A stretch of DNA of 25,416 nucleotides, from positions 1 through 25,416 of the forward strand of contig JBOFEN010000111.1 of NCBI GenBank assembly GCA_051648105.1. Reading direction: 5' to 3'. Under the pieces are notes generated by a model. The model had not been told where the DNA came from, ran no database searches, and saw only the letters and a program-made list of their open reading frames with translations. Both the position numbers and the translations under genes were made by a program. The DNA is from UBA7332 sp051648105. Lineage in GTDB: Bacteria; Bacteroidota; Bacteroidia; Bacteroidales; UBA7332. Of the stretch, positions 7,853 through 16,905 are shown piece by piece. Position 1 is the first letter of the stretch. The number at the start of each line of letters is the position of its first letter.

Positions 7853-9688
7853 ATGAAGTTAAATCAATTAAGTGCAAAGTGGTTTTCACTTGCACTCCTT
7901 ATGGGTGCGATTGTATTCACAGGGTGTAGCGAGAAGACTGAGGATAATTTCCCTACAAACCCAATCTTGGAATTAGGGGCTACCTCACTTGAGTTTACAC
8001 ACGAAAGTGCTACAAAATCTGTAGAGTTTGAGTCTAATTATAAATGGACTGCATTGAAACCTTCAGATGCTAGATGGATTCAGATATTACCATCTGATAA
8101 TGGAGAGGCGACTAACGGAATTAGTCAGATTCAGTTTTTGGTAGATAATAACACTGAGTCAAAAGGTCGTGAGGCGGTTATCAATTTCTATCACGAAAAA
8201 GGTTCGGCAACTGCAAGTATTACAATCAAACAAGGAGGATTCATTCTTCATCCAGAGCAGTACAAAGATTCTTTGGCTTTGGTTAAGCTTTACAATGACT
8301 GTAAGGGTTATGGTTGGTCTGAGGCTTGGGACTTGGAAGTTCCATTCGAGCAGTGGTATGGCATCAAGACAGACTTGATAGATGGACAGAAGCGTGTTGT
8401 GGAAGTTGATCTAGTTAATAGAGGTTTGTCAGGAGCACTACCTGAGCAGTTAACAGATATGACAGAGCTTCGTAAATTCGTTATTTACAATGCAGCAGTA
8501 AACACAACTTTTCCTGCTTGGTTCAGCAAATTTCCTAAGTTGACGTTCTTGGCTTTGCCTGCATGTGGACTTCGAGGAGTGCTTCCTGAGGAAGTTTATG
8601 AGATGACAAATCTTGTTCAATTCGACCTTTGGGAGAACTTGGAATTGAGTGGAGAAATATCACCAAAGATTGGTAATTTGGTAAACTTGGAGATTTTGGA
8701 TTGGAGAACTTGTGCATTCACAGGGTCTATTCCATCTGAGATTGGTAATCTTGCAAAGCTTCAGACTATTTACCTATTAAATAACCAATTCTCAGGCTCT
8801 ATTCCTTCAACGATTGGTAATTTGACAGAGTTGACAACTATTATTCTTTCTAACAACAAACTAACTGGTTCTATTCCCTCAACAATTGGGAACCTGAAAA
8901 AACTTGAGGTCTTTGATGTTAATGAAAATGATATGTCAGGTTCACTTCCAAGAGAATTATCAGGCTGTGAGCAACTTTGGGATTTCAGAGGAATGAACAA
9001 TACTTTCGTAGGGGATATACCTTCAGAGATTGGAGCTTTGCCTAATTTGATGATTTTCACTATGAATGGTAACAAGTTGACGGGTTCTATACCTCAAACT
9101 TTTGCTTCAAATGTTGAGCTTGTTCACTTGATATTGAGTGATAACAACATGAATGGTACAATTGACTCTAGATTCTCTAAATTGGAGACACTACAATTGG
9201 CTAATAATGACTTTGAAGGTGTTATTCCAGAATCAATTTTCACATCATATACTATTGAGGAGTTGGATTTGAGCGGTAATACTAAACTTGAAGGTGAAGT
9301 CCCATCTCAATTCTTTTCAAGAGGAAACTTTATTTCTGTAAACCTAAATGGTATTTCAAATCTTGAGGGTACATTCCCAGAGAATTTGTCAAGTATGTAT
9401 ACTTCATCTTTCAATATTGGTGGATGTAGTTTCACTGGTGAGATTCCTGCAAGTATTTTCTTGGTAAAAGATTTGACTACTTTGGATCTTTCAAACAATA
9501 ACTTTACAGGTAATATCCCAAACCAAGTTAGATCAGCTACCGAGTTGTATACTTTCATGGTTAATGGTAACCGTCTTACAGGTGAGATTGATCCGATTAT
9601 CAAAACTCATGCTAATTGGAATAACTGGAATGCACCTCAATTCCTTTGTCCTCAACAAGAGGGTTATGGATTAACAGGATGCCTATAA
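7853..9688 (+). CDS. BACON / plant-type leucine-rich-repeat surface lipoprotein (611 aa)
   Basis: The lipobox is FTGC (Cys25), followed by SEKTEDN. A BACON domain spans about residues 40-128 and ends ITIKQGG. The LRRNT-like cap reads DSLALVKLYNDCKGYGW ... WDLEVPFEQWYGI ... KRVVEVDLVNRGLSG. About 17 LRRs follow, mostly the plant-type 24-residue repeat with consensus GxIPxxIGNLxxLxxLxLxxNxLt. Four consecutive 72-base units at 8675-8962 are clearly recognisable at DNA level. The C-terminal signature is LCPQQEGYGLTGC, directly before the end. Plant-type LRRs form curved solenoids that bind proteins or small ligands, so a surface receptor or adhesin role is the natural inference. The gene sits 36 bases after the first LRR gene and 17 before the next, so the genes are almost certainly co-transcribed. 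Confidence 0.94.
   Translation: MKLNQLSAKWFSLALLMGAIVFTGCSEKTEDNFPTNPILELGATSLEFTHESATKSVEFESNYKWTALKPSDARWIQILPSDNGEATNGISQIQFLVDNNTESKGREAVINFYHEKGSATASITIKQGGFILHPEQYKDSLALVKLYNDCKGYGWSEAWDLEVPFEQWYGIKTDLIDGQKRVVEVDLVNRGLSGALPEQLTDMTELRKFVIYNAAVNTTFPAWFSKFPKLTFLALPACGLRGVLPEEVYEMTNLVQFDLWENLELSGEISPKIGNLVNLEILDWRTCAFTGSIPSEIGNLAKLQTIYLLNNQFSGSIPSTIGNLTELTTIILSNNKLTGSIPSTIGNLKKLEVFDVNENDMSGSLPRELSGCEQLWDFRGMNNTFVGDIPSEIGALPNLMIFTMNGNKLTGSIPQTFASNVELVHLILSDNNMNGTIDSRFSKLETLQLANNDFEGVIPESIFTSYTIEELDLSGNTKLEGEVPSQFFSRGNFISVNLNGISNLEGTFPENLSSMYTSSFNIGGCSFTGEIPASIFLVKDLTTLDLSNNNFTGNIPNQVRSATELYTFMVNGNRLTGEIDPIIKTHANWNNWNAPQFLCPQQEGYGLTGCL
8675..8962 (+). repeat. Intragenic 72-bp tandem repeats (LRR units)
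   Basis: Four in-frame 72-base units (8675, 8747, 8819, 8891) each encode one 24-residue LRR beginning NL and carrying GSIPS or GSLPR. The block TCTATTCC recurs exactly 72 bases apart at 8726, 8798 and 8870. Such arrays can gain or lose whole repeats by recombination without a frameshift. Confidence 0.85.
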
Positions 9689-9705
9689 TAAATAAATTTC
9701 TACTG

Positions 9706-11655
9706 ATGAGATTACTGAATAGAGTATTATTATTCTCTACAATCCTCTTCGCTACATTTGCATGTAGCGCAGAGGATGAAGTAGATGAATCAAAAATTGT
9801 TACCTCAGTACAAGAGGTAACAATATCTGAGATTGGAGGAAGTGCAACACTTCAGCTTACAGCTACAGCACCTTGGGTAGCTAGAGTAACAAATTCGGCT
9901 GATTGGTTGACTTTATCTCCAGAGAATGGCCCAGCTGGTGATGCTATTAATGTTTCTGTTATTGCTTCAACATATCAAAATGGTGAAGCAAAAGAGGCTT
10001 CTGTTGAATTCAAACTCCTCGATGGAACTAGCACAACTATAACAGTTAAGCGTGGAGATGTTATTTCAGGACGTACTACTGATTCATTGGCTCTTGTAAC
10101 ACTATTTAATTCTACTGGAGGAGAGCGTTTCTGGCGTAATCCATGGGATTTGAAGACTTCTATGAACAATTGGGAGGGTGTTTCACTTGATCAAGTTGAT
10201 GGAGAACTTCGTGTTACCCGTTTGATGATGCAGGAGAGAAATATGCGTGGAGAGCTTCCTGAACAACTAATGTATTTAAGTGAACTTCGTCAAATCTCTT
10301 TTGAAGCAAATTATCTTCTTACTGGTTCTTTCCCAGAGTTCCTTTTGAATAATAGCAAACTTCAACTATTGAATCTTGGAGACAACAAGTTTATAGGTTC
10401 TATTCCATCAAAAATATTTGATTTGTCCGATTTGACTTGGTTGATTCTAAAGAACAATCAATTTACAGGAGAGATACCTCAGAATATTGGTAATGCAACT
10501 AATCTTGTTACCTTATATCTTTCAGGTAACCAATTTACAGGTTCTCTTCCGAGCACAATATCTAATCTTGTGAATCTTGAATATTTATCTATATCAAGCA
10601 ACAAGCTATCAGGAGAACTACCATCTTTCAACCAGATGTCCTCTTTGAATGTGTTAGATTTGTCTTCAAACGCTGTGTATGAAGAGATCAATATTGGTCA
10701 ATTTCAAGATCTTCAGCCAAATATTCTTGCACAATATGTTAGCGGTGGTTTTTCTGGAGCAGCCCCTAAATTTGAGAATCTTACTAAGTTGACTAGTGTT
10801 AATCTAAGTATTAATAACTTTTCAACTTCTCCAGAAATTCTGAATTGCGGCGCATTGACAGTTGTCGATGTTAATAGAAATCCATTAACAACTCTTCATT
10901 CATCACTTTTAAATTCAACTTCTATCGAAGAGATATATGCATTTGATAACAAGTTGATCTCATTGCCTGAGGTAACTGTTGATAATGCATCACTAAAAGT
11001 TTTGGCTGTAAATAATAATGTATTGGAATCAATTCCAGCTTCATTATCAAAGTTATCTAAACTTGAGGAGTTGTACATTCAGAACAACAAACTTACTGAA
11101 TTACCAGAAGGTTTGTCAGCTTTGAAGGCTATATTGATGTTGCAGATGGGTTATAATCAAATTACTGCTCTTCCTTCAGATTTCTGGAATATGACATCCC
11201 TAGGATTCATCTCAATGCCTTGTAATCCAATTGTAGCAACACTACCTTCAAATGCTTCTCAGTTTGATTACTTAAGCATTTTGAATATCAACTGTTGCAA
11301 ATTTGAAGGAGATGTTACTCCTCTATGGTTTATCCCACGTGCATCAGAGATACATGCATCACAAAATAATTTCTCTGGTGAATTAGTCTCAGATGAGTCA
11401 TCTAAAACGGCTTTGAAAGGGTTACTTTATTTAACTCTACTTACTTTGGATGATAATAATTTGACAGGTAATTTACCAGAAGAATTTTCAGTAGTTCAGT
11501 CTTTATCTATATTGCACCTATATAATAACAACCTATCTGGTGTTGTTTCTGACAAATTTTATAGTTCATCAAACTGGTGTACATGGGGGCCTTTGAACTT
11601 CATTAAAAAAGGTAATGAAGGACTTGTAATGAATGATGTTTGTGCAGGCAGCTAA
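9706..11655 (+). CDS. BACON / mixed-type leucine-rich-repeat surface lipoprotein (649 aa)
   Basis: I place the start at ATG 9706, giving MRLLNRVLLFSTILFATFAC, a clean lipoprotein signal with Cys20 followed by SAEDEVDE. An in-frame ATG at 9679 would overlap the preceding gene by 10 bases and add nine residues; it is possible but less typical. A BACON domain covers about residues 28-105. The LRRNT-like cap follows (DSLALVTLFNSTGGERFWRN, then PWDLKTSMNNWEGV). The first LRRs are plant type (TGEIPQNIGNATNL); from the middle they change to the LPxxLxxLxxLxxLxLxxN form (LESIPASLSKLSKLEELYIQNN), and the last return to plant type. The C-terminus lacks CPQQ; it retains SSNWCTWGPLNF and ends in a Cys-containing tail (MNDVCAGS), so the cap has diverged. 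It is the third LRR gene of the operon. Confidence 0.92.
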   Translation: MRLLNRVLLFSTILFATFACSAEDEVDESKIVTSVQEVTISEIGGSATLQLTATAPWVARVTNSADWLTLSPENGPAGDAINVSVIASTYQNGEAKEASVEFKLLDGTSTTITVKRGDVISGRTTDSLALVTLFNSTGGERFWRNPWDLKTSMNNWEGVSLDQVDGELRVTRLMMQERNMRGELPEQLMYLSELRQISFEANYLLTGSFPEFLLNNSKLQLLNLGDNKFIGSIPSKIFDLSDLTWLILKNNQFTGEIPQNIGNATNLVTLYLSGNQFTGSLPSTISNLVNLEYLSISSNKLSGELPSFNQMSSLNVLDLSSNAVYEEINIGQFQDLQPNILAQYVSGGFSGAAPKFENLTKLTSVNLSINNFSTSPEILNCGALTVVDVNRNPLTTLHSSLLNSTSIEEIYAFDNKLISLPEVTVDNASLKVLAVNNNVLESIPASLSKLSKLEELYIQNNKLTELPEGLSALKAILMLQMGYNQITALPSDFWNMTSLGFISMPCNPIVATLPSNASQFDYLSILNINCCKFEGDVTPLWFIPRASEIHASQNNFSGELVSDESSKTALKGLLYLTLLTLDDNNLTGNLPEEFSVVQSLSILHLYNNNLSGVVSDKFYSSSNWCTWGPLNFIKKGNEGLVMNDVCAGS

Positions 11656-11694
11656 TATAATGCTGAACGATATACTTAGATAATACCAAAATTT

Positions 11695-13875
11695 ATGTTT
11701 AAAATAAAATTAGAATCAGTAGTACTATTGTTACTTACTGTGGTAGTTTTATTTACTGGGTGTAAGGAGGATACTTTTGTATCCTCCTCTGTTCAGAAAA
11801 TAGAGATTACTGCTGAAGGAGGACAAGAGCGTTTTCAGATTTCAGCCTCAGGGTCTTGGGAGGTTAGTAGTAGCCAAGAGTGGTGTAAACTTTCATCAAC
11901 ATCAGGATCAGGTGACGCTAATGTTTTTATTACGGTATCCCCTAATGAAGATGTATATGAGCGTGAAGCAACTATTGATATTAAATCAGGATCCTCTCGT
12001 AGTAGAGTTATTGTGATTCAAAGTGGATTAGAGTTCATTACCCTTTCTTCAGAGCGTATTGTAGTAGTAAATACTAATGGTTCTGTCAATATTACAGTTG
12101 CTGCCTCTGCGGCATGGGAGGTATCTAAAGATTCTGAATGGATTTCTAAAGTATCTCCAGATAATGCTTCAGGAAATAGTGAAGTGAAAATCGATTTTGC
12201 CGCGAATGAACTTGATGATAATAGATCTGCAACAGTTACCTTTAAAATCAAAGGATCATCAACATCGAAGATCTTAACAATTGAACAGTTAAGTGTTCAT
12301 GGTAATGCAAGACAACGAGATAGTATTGCGCTAGAGGCATTTGCGTCAAACTGCTTAACAATTAATCGTGAAAATGTTTGGAATCGCTCTTTGCCGATTA
12401 ATCGCTGGTCAGGTGTTGCAACTAGAATTGTTGGAGGTGAGATGCGTGTTTCGGAACTTAACACTAGCTTTTTGTTCAGTGCTTCGGATGGAGGAGCAAC
12501 GCCGTTTATTGCTGGGGCACATCTACCATCAGAATTACAGTTCTTGACTGAGATGACAACTCTTCAGATAAGTGGAGTAAACCTAGGAGGGGAGATACCT
12601 TCTTTTTTGGGTAAATTGACAAAGCTTACAACACTTAATCTTTCTGGAAACCTTTTTGAGGGAACATTACCCAAGGAGCTCTCAGAGCTTAAAAGTTTAA
12701 GAGTACTGAATGTTTCAGCAAACTACCTTTCAGGTGATCTACCTACTTTTATTGGTGATTTAACCACATTGACAGAGCTGAATATCTCGATCAATAATTT
12801 TCAACGTATTCCAGATAACTTTGCTAGATTGGTTAATCTAACAAAATTATATATGTTCGGATTAGGTGAAGCTGTTTATGGGGGTGATTTGCCAGACTCT
12901 GAAATTTCTAAAGCTAAACGATTTAGAGTAAATAGAAATTATCAGGTAGAGAACGTAGAGCGTGATTTCCCAGTCACAATAACTTACTTAAATAAGTTGG
13001 AGAACTTAAGAATGCACTCTTCTAACTTTAAGGGTTCTATTCCAACTACAATAAGTAATATGCAGTCCTTAAGTGAATTTGTAGCACACACAAATAAGCT
13101 TTCTGGCCAGATTCCTGCGGGTATTCAGCATGCTACAAAAATTCAAGTTTTGAATCTTGCAAAGAATCAGTTGTCTGGATCAATTCCTGAGGGGCTTTCT
13201 TCACTTTCCCAATACTTACTAACACTTATTCTTAGTGATAATAATTTGAGTGGAGATTTACCTTCTGATTTTAAAGATCTATATTGTACTTATTGGGATT
13301 TAAGTAACAACAATCTTACAGGATCTGTCGATGTTATATTTAATAGAGGCTGGGCAGTAGAAGTATATTTGAACGATAATGAATTCTCTGGTCCTTTTCC
13401 ATCCACTGTAGGTGCTGCTGTGAAAGTAGAGAAGATACATGCTTCAAATAATAACTTTAGCTCTATACCTGATGAGGTTCTAAATCTTATTACTCTTGTT
13501 GATCTTCGTTTAGATAATAATAAGATTACTGAGATAAATCCAAATCTTCAATATCTTTCGAGATTGTCTATTTTGCATCTTCATAATAATGAGATTGTTG
13601 GTGAGATTCCTTCTTTTCTTGGAAGAATTAACTACCTATCTACCCTTACATTATTTGGTAATAAACTGATTGGTCAGGTACCAGAATCACTAATAACTCT
13701 GAGTGAAAATAACGCGACACCTCCATCTTCTGATATTACTTGGACACCTGCTCCTTTTGATTGGAATAGAATATGTCCTCAGCAACCTAGCTATGGTGTA
13801 GAGTTTCCCTCAGGTTACGAACCTGATAATGGTTCTGGTGGACTTGATGGTGAACTTCCTTCAATAGCACTTTAA
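11695..13875 (+). CDS. Double-BACON / leucine-rich-repeat surface lipoprotein (726 aa)
   Basis: This is the largest LRR paralogue. The lipobox is FTGC (Cys23), followed by KEDT. Two consecutive BACON domains are visible: about residues 35-110 (GGQERFQISASGSWEV ... VIQSG) and 112-200 (NGSVNITVAASAAWEV ... TIEQL). The other paralogues have one. The LRRNT-like region is more diverged (DSIALEAFASNC ... WNRSLPINRWSGV ... EMRVSEL). About 18 LRRs follow, mainly plant type (LSGSIPEGLSSL) with some of IP/LP type. The signature RICPQQPSYGVEF is present but lacks the closing Cys, and an extra Gly/Asp/Glu-rich tail (EPDNGSGGLDGELPS) follows. The stop codon touches a perfect 26-bp inverted repeat that precedes susC. 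The role is inferred as surface binding, and as last LRR gene before SusCD it may supply captured substrate to the transporter. Confidence 0.93.
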   Translation: MFKIKLESVVLLLLTVVVLFTGCKEDTFVSSSVQKIEITAEGGQERFQISASGSWEVSSSQEWCKLSSTSGSGDANVFITVSPNEDVYEREATIDIKSGSSRSRVIVIQSGLEFITLSSERIVVVNTNGSVNITVAASAAWEVSKDSEWISKVSPDNASGNSEVKIDFAANELDDNRSATVTFKIKGSSTSKILTIEQLSVHGNARQRDSIALEAFASNCLTINRENVWNRSLPINRWSGVATRIVGGEMRVSELNTSFLFSASDGGATPFIAGAHLPSELQFLTEMTTLQISGVNLGGEIPSFLGKLTKLTTLNLSGNLFEGTLPKELSELKSLRVLNVSANYLSGDLPTFIGDLTTLTELNISINNFQRIPDNFARLVNLTKLYMFGLGEAVYGGDLPDSEISKAKRFRVNRNYQVENVERDFPVTITYLNKLENLRMHSSNFKGSIPTTISNMQSLSEFVAHTNKLSGQIPAGIQHATKIQVLNLAKNQLSGSIPEGLSSLSQYLLTLILSDNNLSGDLPSDFKDLYCTYWDLSNNNLTGSVDVIFNRGWAVEVYLNDNEFSGPFPSTVGAAVKVEKIHASNNNFSSIPDEVLNLITLVDLRLDNNKITEINPNLQYLSRLSILHLHNNEIVGEIPSFLGRINYLSTLTLFGNKLIGQVPESLITLSENNATPPSSDITWTPAPFDWNRICPQQPSYGVEFPSGYEPDNGSGGLDGELPSIAL

Positions 13876-13934
13876 TAACTATATACTCAGTATTATTGCT
13901 TAATAAATAGCAATAATACTGAGTATATAGTTAT
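13875..13934. repeat. Perfect 26-bp inverted repeat (long hairpin) between LRR operon and susC
   Basis: Bases 13875-13900 are the exact reverse complement of 13909-13934, separated by an 8-base loop (TAATAAAT). The arm begins with the last base of the upstream stop codon and its core is ACTATATACTCAGTATTATT. There is no T-run after the right arm (it continues TTATCTCC), so it is not a textbook terminator. It lies 39 bases before the susC start. Possible roles are 3'-end protection of the LRR mRNA, partial termination giving different levels of LRR and SusCD, or a palindromic protein-binding site. Confidence 0.85.
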
Positions 13935-13973
13935 CTCCAAAACAAACAATTCAATTAATATAACAGCGAATCA

Positions 13974-16892
13974 ATGCGTAGATTATTTTTAATGATTACC
14001 GGGTGGCTGATTCTTACTTGTGTAGCCTTTGCTCAAGAGCGAACTATCAAGGGAGAAGTTACAGCAGCTTCGGATAAACAGCCGCTTATTGGAGCTTATG
14101 TTATTAACACAAGCAAAGATGGCACGGTAGGGGAAATTACCGATTATGATGGTAATTATCAAATTAAAGCAAAAAATGGTGATGTACTGAAATTCTCTTA
14201 CATAGGTATGGAGAGTATTAGTATCACAGTAAAGGATCAGAATGTTATCAATGTAGAGATGAATTCTGATAGCCAACAGTTAGAAGAGCTTGTGGTTATT
14301 GGTTATGGTACTCGTAAGAAAGGTACAATTACAGGTTCTGTTACTCAAGTTGATGCCAAAGCAATTGAAGCTAGACCAGTAGCAAGTTTTGACCAAGCAT
14401 TGCAAGGACAAGTAGCTGGTCTTTCTGTAACCACTTCAAGTGGTGAGCCATCAGCTTCTTCTTCTGTTCGTATTCGTGGTATTGGATCTATTAGTGCAGG
14501 TACTGCACCTCTTTACATCATGGATGGAGTTGCTATCTCTGCTGGAGATTTCTCTACACTCAATATGAATGATATCGAGAACATCACCGTATTAAAGGAT
14601 GCATCTTCAACTTCCATTTATGGAGCACGTGCTGCTAATGGTGTTATTGTAATTACAACTAAACGTGGTAAGTTCGGTGATAAAGGTACTGTTAGTTTCC
14701 GAGCTCAGTATGGTATCTCAAGTCTTATGGAGTCAAACTATAAGATGATGAATTCAGATCAGATGTTAGATCTTGAGGTTCTTACTGGGATGCGTTCTAA
14801 AGATGACCCTACTGTTTCAGCATTACGTAGAATTAACACTAACTGGTCAGATGAACTCTACCGTAATGGGCATACTCAGAACTACGAGTTTTCAGCGATG
14901 GGTGGTACTGAAAAGTTGAGTTACTATATCTCTGCTGCATATTTCGATCAAGAAGGTATTACAGCTAGATCTGGACTTGAACGCTACACTGTTCGTTCAA
15001 ACATTGAGACTAATGTCAACAAATGGTTGAAATTAGGAATGAATATGACAGCAGGTTACAGTGAAACTATGTCAACCGTTTCTGGATCTTCAATTGCTAA
15101 CCCAGCTATTGCAGCTTTCGTTTCTAAGCCTTATCGTTCTGTACGTGATGAGAATGGTGATGTTATTACGAACTATGATGGTGATCTAAACCCAGTTCAC
15201 TATATTGAAACGCATCCATCAAAAAGTACTGATGTTAAGTTAGTCGGATCTCTATTTGCAGAGGTTAAGATTTTGGATAATCTTAAGTTTAAATCCTTGG
15301 GAGGTATTGATGCATCTGATATGAGATCATCATCAAGATCACTTCCTAGTTACATAGGTAATTTGCAAGTTGGTGGTAATGCTAGTGAGTCTTTTGGTAG
15401 AGGCTATCGTTTAACTTGGACAAATACATTAACCTATTTAGGTAATTTCAAGGAGAAGCATAATTATACTATCTTAGGTGGACAAGAAGCTATTCTATAT
15501 AATAGCAATAGCTTTAGTGCAGCTACACAAGGTATTGCTGATGATCGCCTTTCTCATATGGGTGCAGGTATCATACCAGTACTTTCTACTGGTGGTACAA
15601 CGAGTGGTTATACTTATCTATCAGCTTTTGCCCGTGGAGAGTATAACTATGACTACAAATATTATGTAGATTTATCTTTACGTGCTGATGGTTCTTCACG
15701 TTTTGCTAAAGGAAATAAATGGGCTCCATTCTGGTCTGTAGGTACTATGTGGGATGTAACTAAGGAGAATTTCTGGAATGATAATAGAATTCTAACAGGT
15801 CTTCAGCTTACTGCAAGTATTGGTACTTCAGGTAACTCTGAAATCGGATATAATGATTACCAATATTGGGTTTCTACAGGGCCAATTTATAATGGTGCAT
15901 CAGGTATGGCTCCAAGCCCAAACCCTGGTAATGCTGATCTAACTTGGGAGTCTATTATGTCAACAAATGTTGGACTTAATTTGAGGCTTATCAACCGATT
16001 CAATGTTAAGTTGGATTACTATAGTAAAGTTACTACCGATATGTTAATGGCCGTTCCTGTTTCTCAGGTTACTGGTTATAATACCATTACATCAAACATT
16101 GGTAAGATGACTAACCAAGGGGTTGAATTTGAGATCAATGGAGACCTTTACAGAAATAAGAGTTTTGGTGTAAATCTTTCGGCTAACTTCTCGTATAACC
16201 ATAACCGCATAAATGAGCTTTATGATGGTGCTGAAGGTTATGTTTCGGCTAATACTGGAACAAAAATGCAAGTTGATAGACCATATGGTTCATTTTTCAT
16301 GCCACGTTATGCAGGTGTTAACCCAGCAAATGGTGACCCTCTTTGGTATGACAAAGACGGAAATGTGACAAATGTATTTAGTAATGAGAATGCTGTATTC
16401 TTGGATAAGACTTACTATGCTCCCTGGAGTGGAGGGACAACTCTGAGTGTAGATTATAAAGGCTTCTCTGTATCTGCATTCTTTAACTGGGTTGCTGATA
16501 AATATGTATTTAACAACATAAGATACTTTACTGAGAACTCTTCCCCTGAGTATATTTCAGCATGGAATCAATCAACAAAAATGTTGAATATGTGGCAAAA
16601 ACCAGGTGATGTTACTGAAATTCCTCGTGCAGGAACAGAAAACCAATTTGATGACCGTTGGATTGAGAATTCTTCATTCTTTAAATTAAAGAACGTAACA
16701 TTCGCTTATAACTTCCCATCTACTCTCCTTCAGAAGGCAAGTATCGGAAGTGCTCGTATTTTTGTTCAAGGACAGAACCTATTTACTTTGACCAAGTTCC
16801 AAGGGTTTGATCCTGAGGTTGATTCAAACTTGACTTTTGGACGTTATCCTTCTTCTCGTCAGTTTGTATTTGGTCTTGACCTAAAGTTTTAA
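13974..16892 (+). CDS. SusC/RagA-family TonB-dependent outer-membrane transporter (972 aa)
   Basis: The signal peptide MRRLFLMITGWLILTCVAFAQ is followed by a carboxypeptidase-regulatory-like beta-sandwich (about 22-100: IKGEVTAASDKQPLIGAYV ... YDGNYQIKAKNGDVLKFSYIGM), as usual in SusC. The SusC signature LEELVVIGYGTRKKG starts at residue 103, and the plug domain follows (ALQGQVAGLSV, VRIRGIGS, APLYIMDGV, VLKDASSTSIYGARAANGVIVITTKRG). The remainder is a 22-strand-type barrel ending in an aromatic C-terminus (RQFVFGLDLKF). The length is usual for the family. It imports, with TonB-ExbBD energy, the ligand captured by the SusD partner encoded 13 bases downstream. With two peptidases and no carbohydrate enzymes nearby, peptides are a plausible cargo, but the sequence alone cannot show this. 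Confidence 0.97.
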   Translation: MRRLFLMITGWLILTCVAFAQERTIKGEVTAASDKQPLIGAYVINTSKDGTVGEITDYDGNYQIKAKNGDVLKFSYIGMESISITVKDQNVINVEMNSDSQQLEELVVIGYGTRKKGTITGSVTQVDAKAIEARPVASFDQALQGQVAGLSVTTSSGEPSASSSVRIRGIGSISAGTAPLYIMDGVAISAGDFSTLNMNDIENITVLKDASSTSIYGARAANGVIVITTKRGKFGDKGTVSFRAQYGISSLMESNYKMMNSDQMLDLEVLTGMRSKDDPTVSALRRINTNWSDELYRNGHTQNYEFSAMGGTEKLSYYISAAYFDQEGITARSGLERYTVRSNIETNVNKWLKLGMNMTAGYSETMSTVSGSSIANPAIAAFVSKPYRSVRDENGDVITNYDGDLNPVHYIETHPSKSTDVKLVGSLFAEVKILDNLKFKSLGGIDASDMRSSSRSLPSYIGNLQVGGNASESFGRGYRLTWTNTLTYLGNFKEKHNYTILGGQEAILYNSNSFSAATQGIADDRLSHMGAGIIPVLSTGGTTSGYTYLSAFARGEYNYDYKYYVDLSLRADGSSRFAKGNKWAPFWSVGTMWDVTKENFWNDNRILTGLQLTASIGTSGNSEIGYNDYQYWVSTGPIYNGASGMAPSPNPGNADLTWESIMSTNVGLNLRLINRFNVKLDYYSKVTTDMLMAVPVSQVTGYNTITSNIGKMTNQGVEFEINGDLYRNKSFGVNLSANFSYNHNRINELYDGAEGYVSANTGTKMQVDRPYGSFFMPRYAGVNPANGDPLWYDKDGNVTNVFSNENAVFLDKTYYAPWSGGTTLSVDYKGFSVSAFFNWVADKYVFNNIRYFTENSSPEYISAWNQSTKMLNMWQKPGDVTEIPRAGTENQFDDRWIENSSFFKLKNVTFAYNFPSTLLQKASIGSARIFVQGQNLFTLTKFQGFDPEVDSNLTFGRYPSSRQFVFGLDLKF

Positions 16893-16905
16893 AGTTGCAG
16901 AAACA

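Noticed and set aside
9646..9705. Start of the third LRR gene at 9646 or 9679
   Set aside because: Both lie inside the preceding coding region; ATG 9706 gives a compact lipoprotein signal peptide and a normal 17-base gap.
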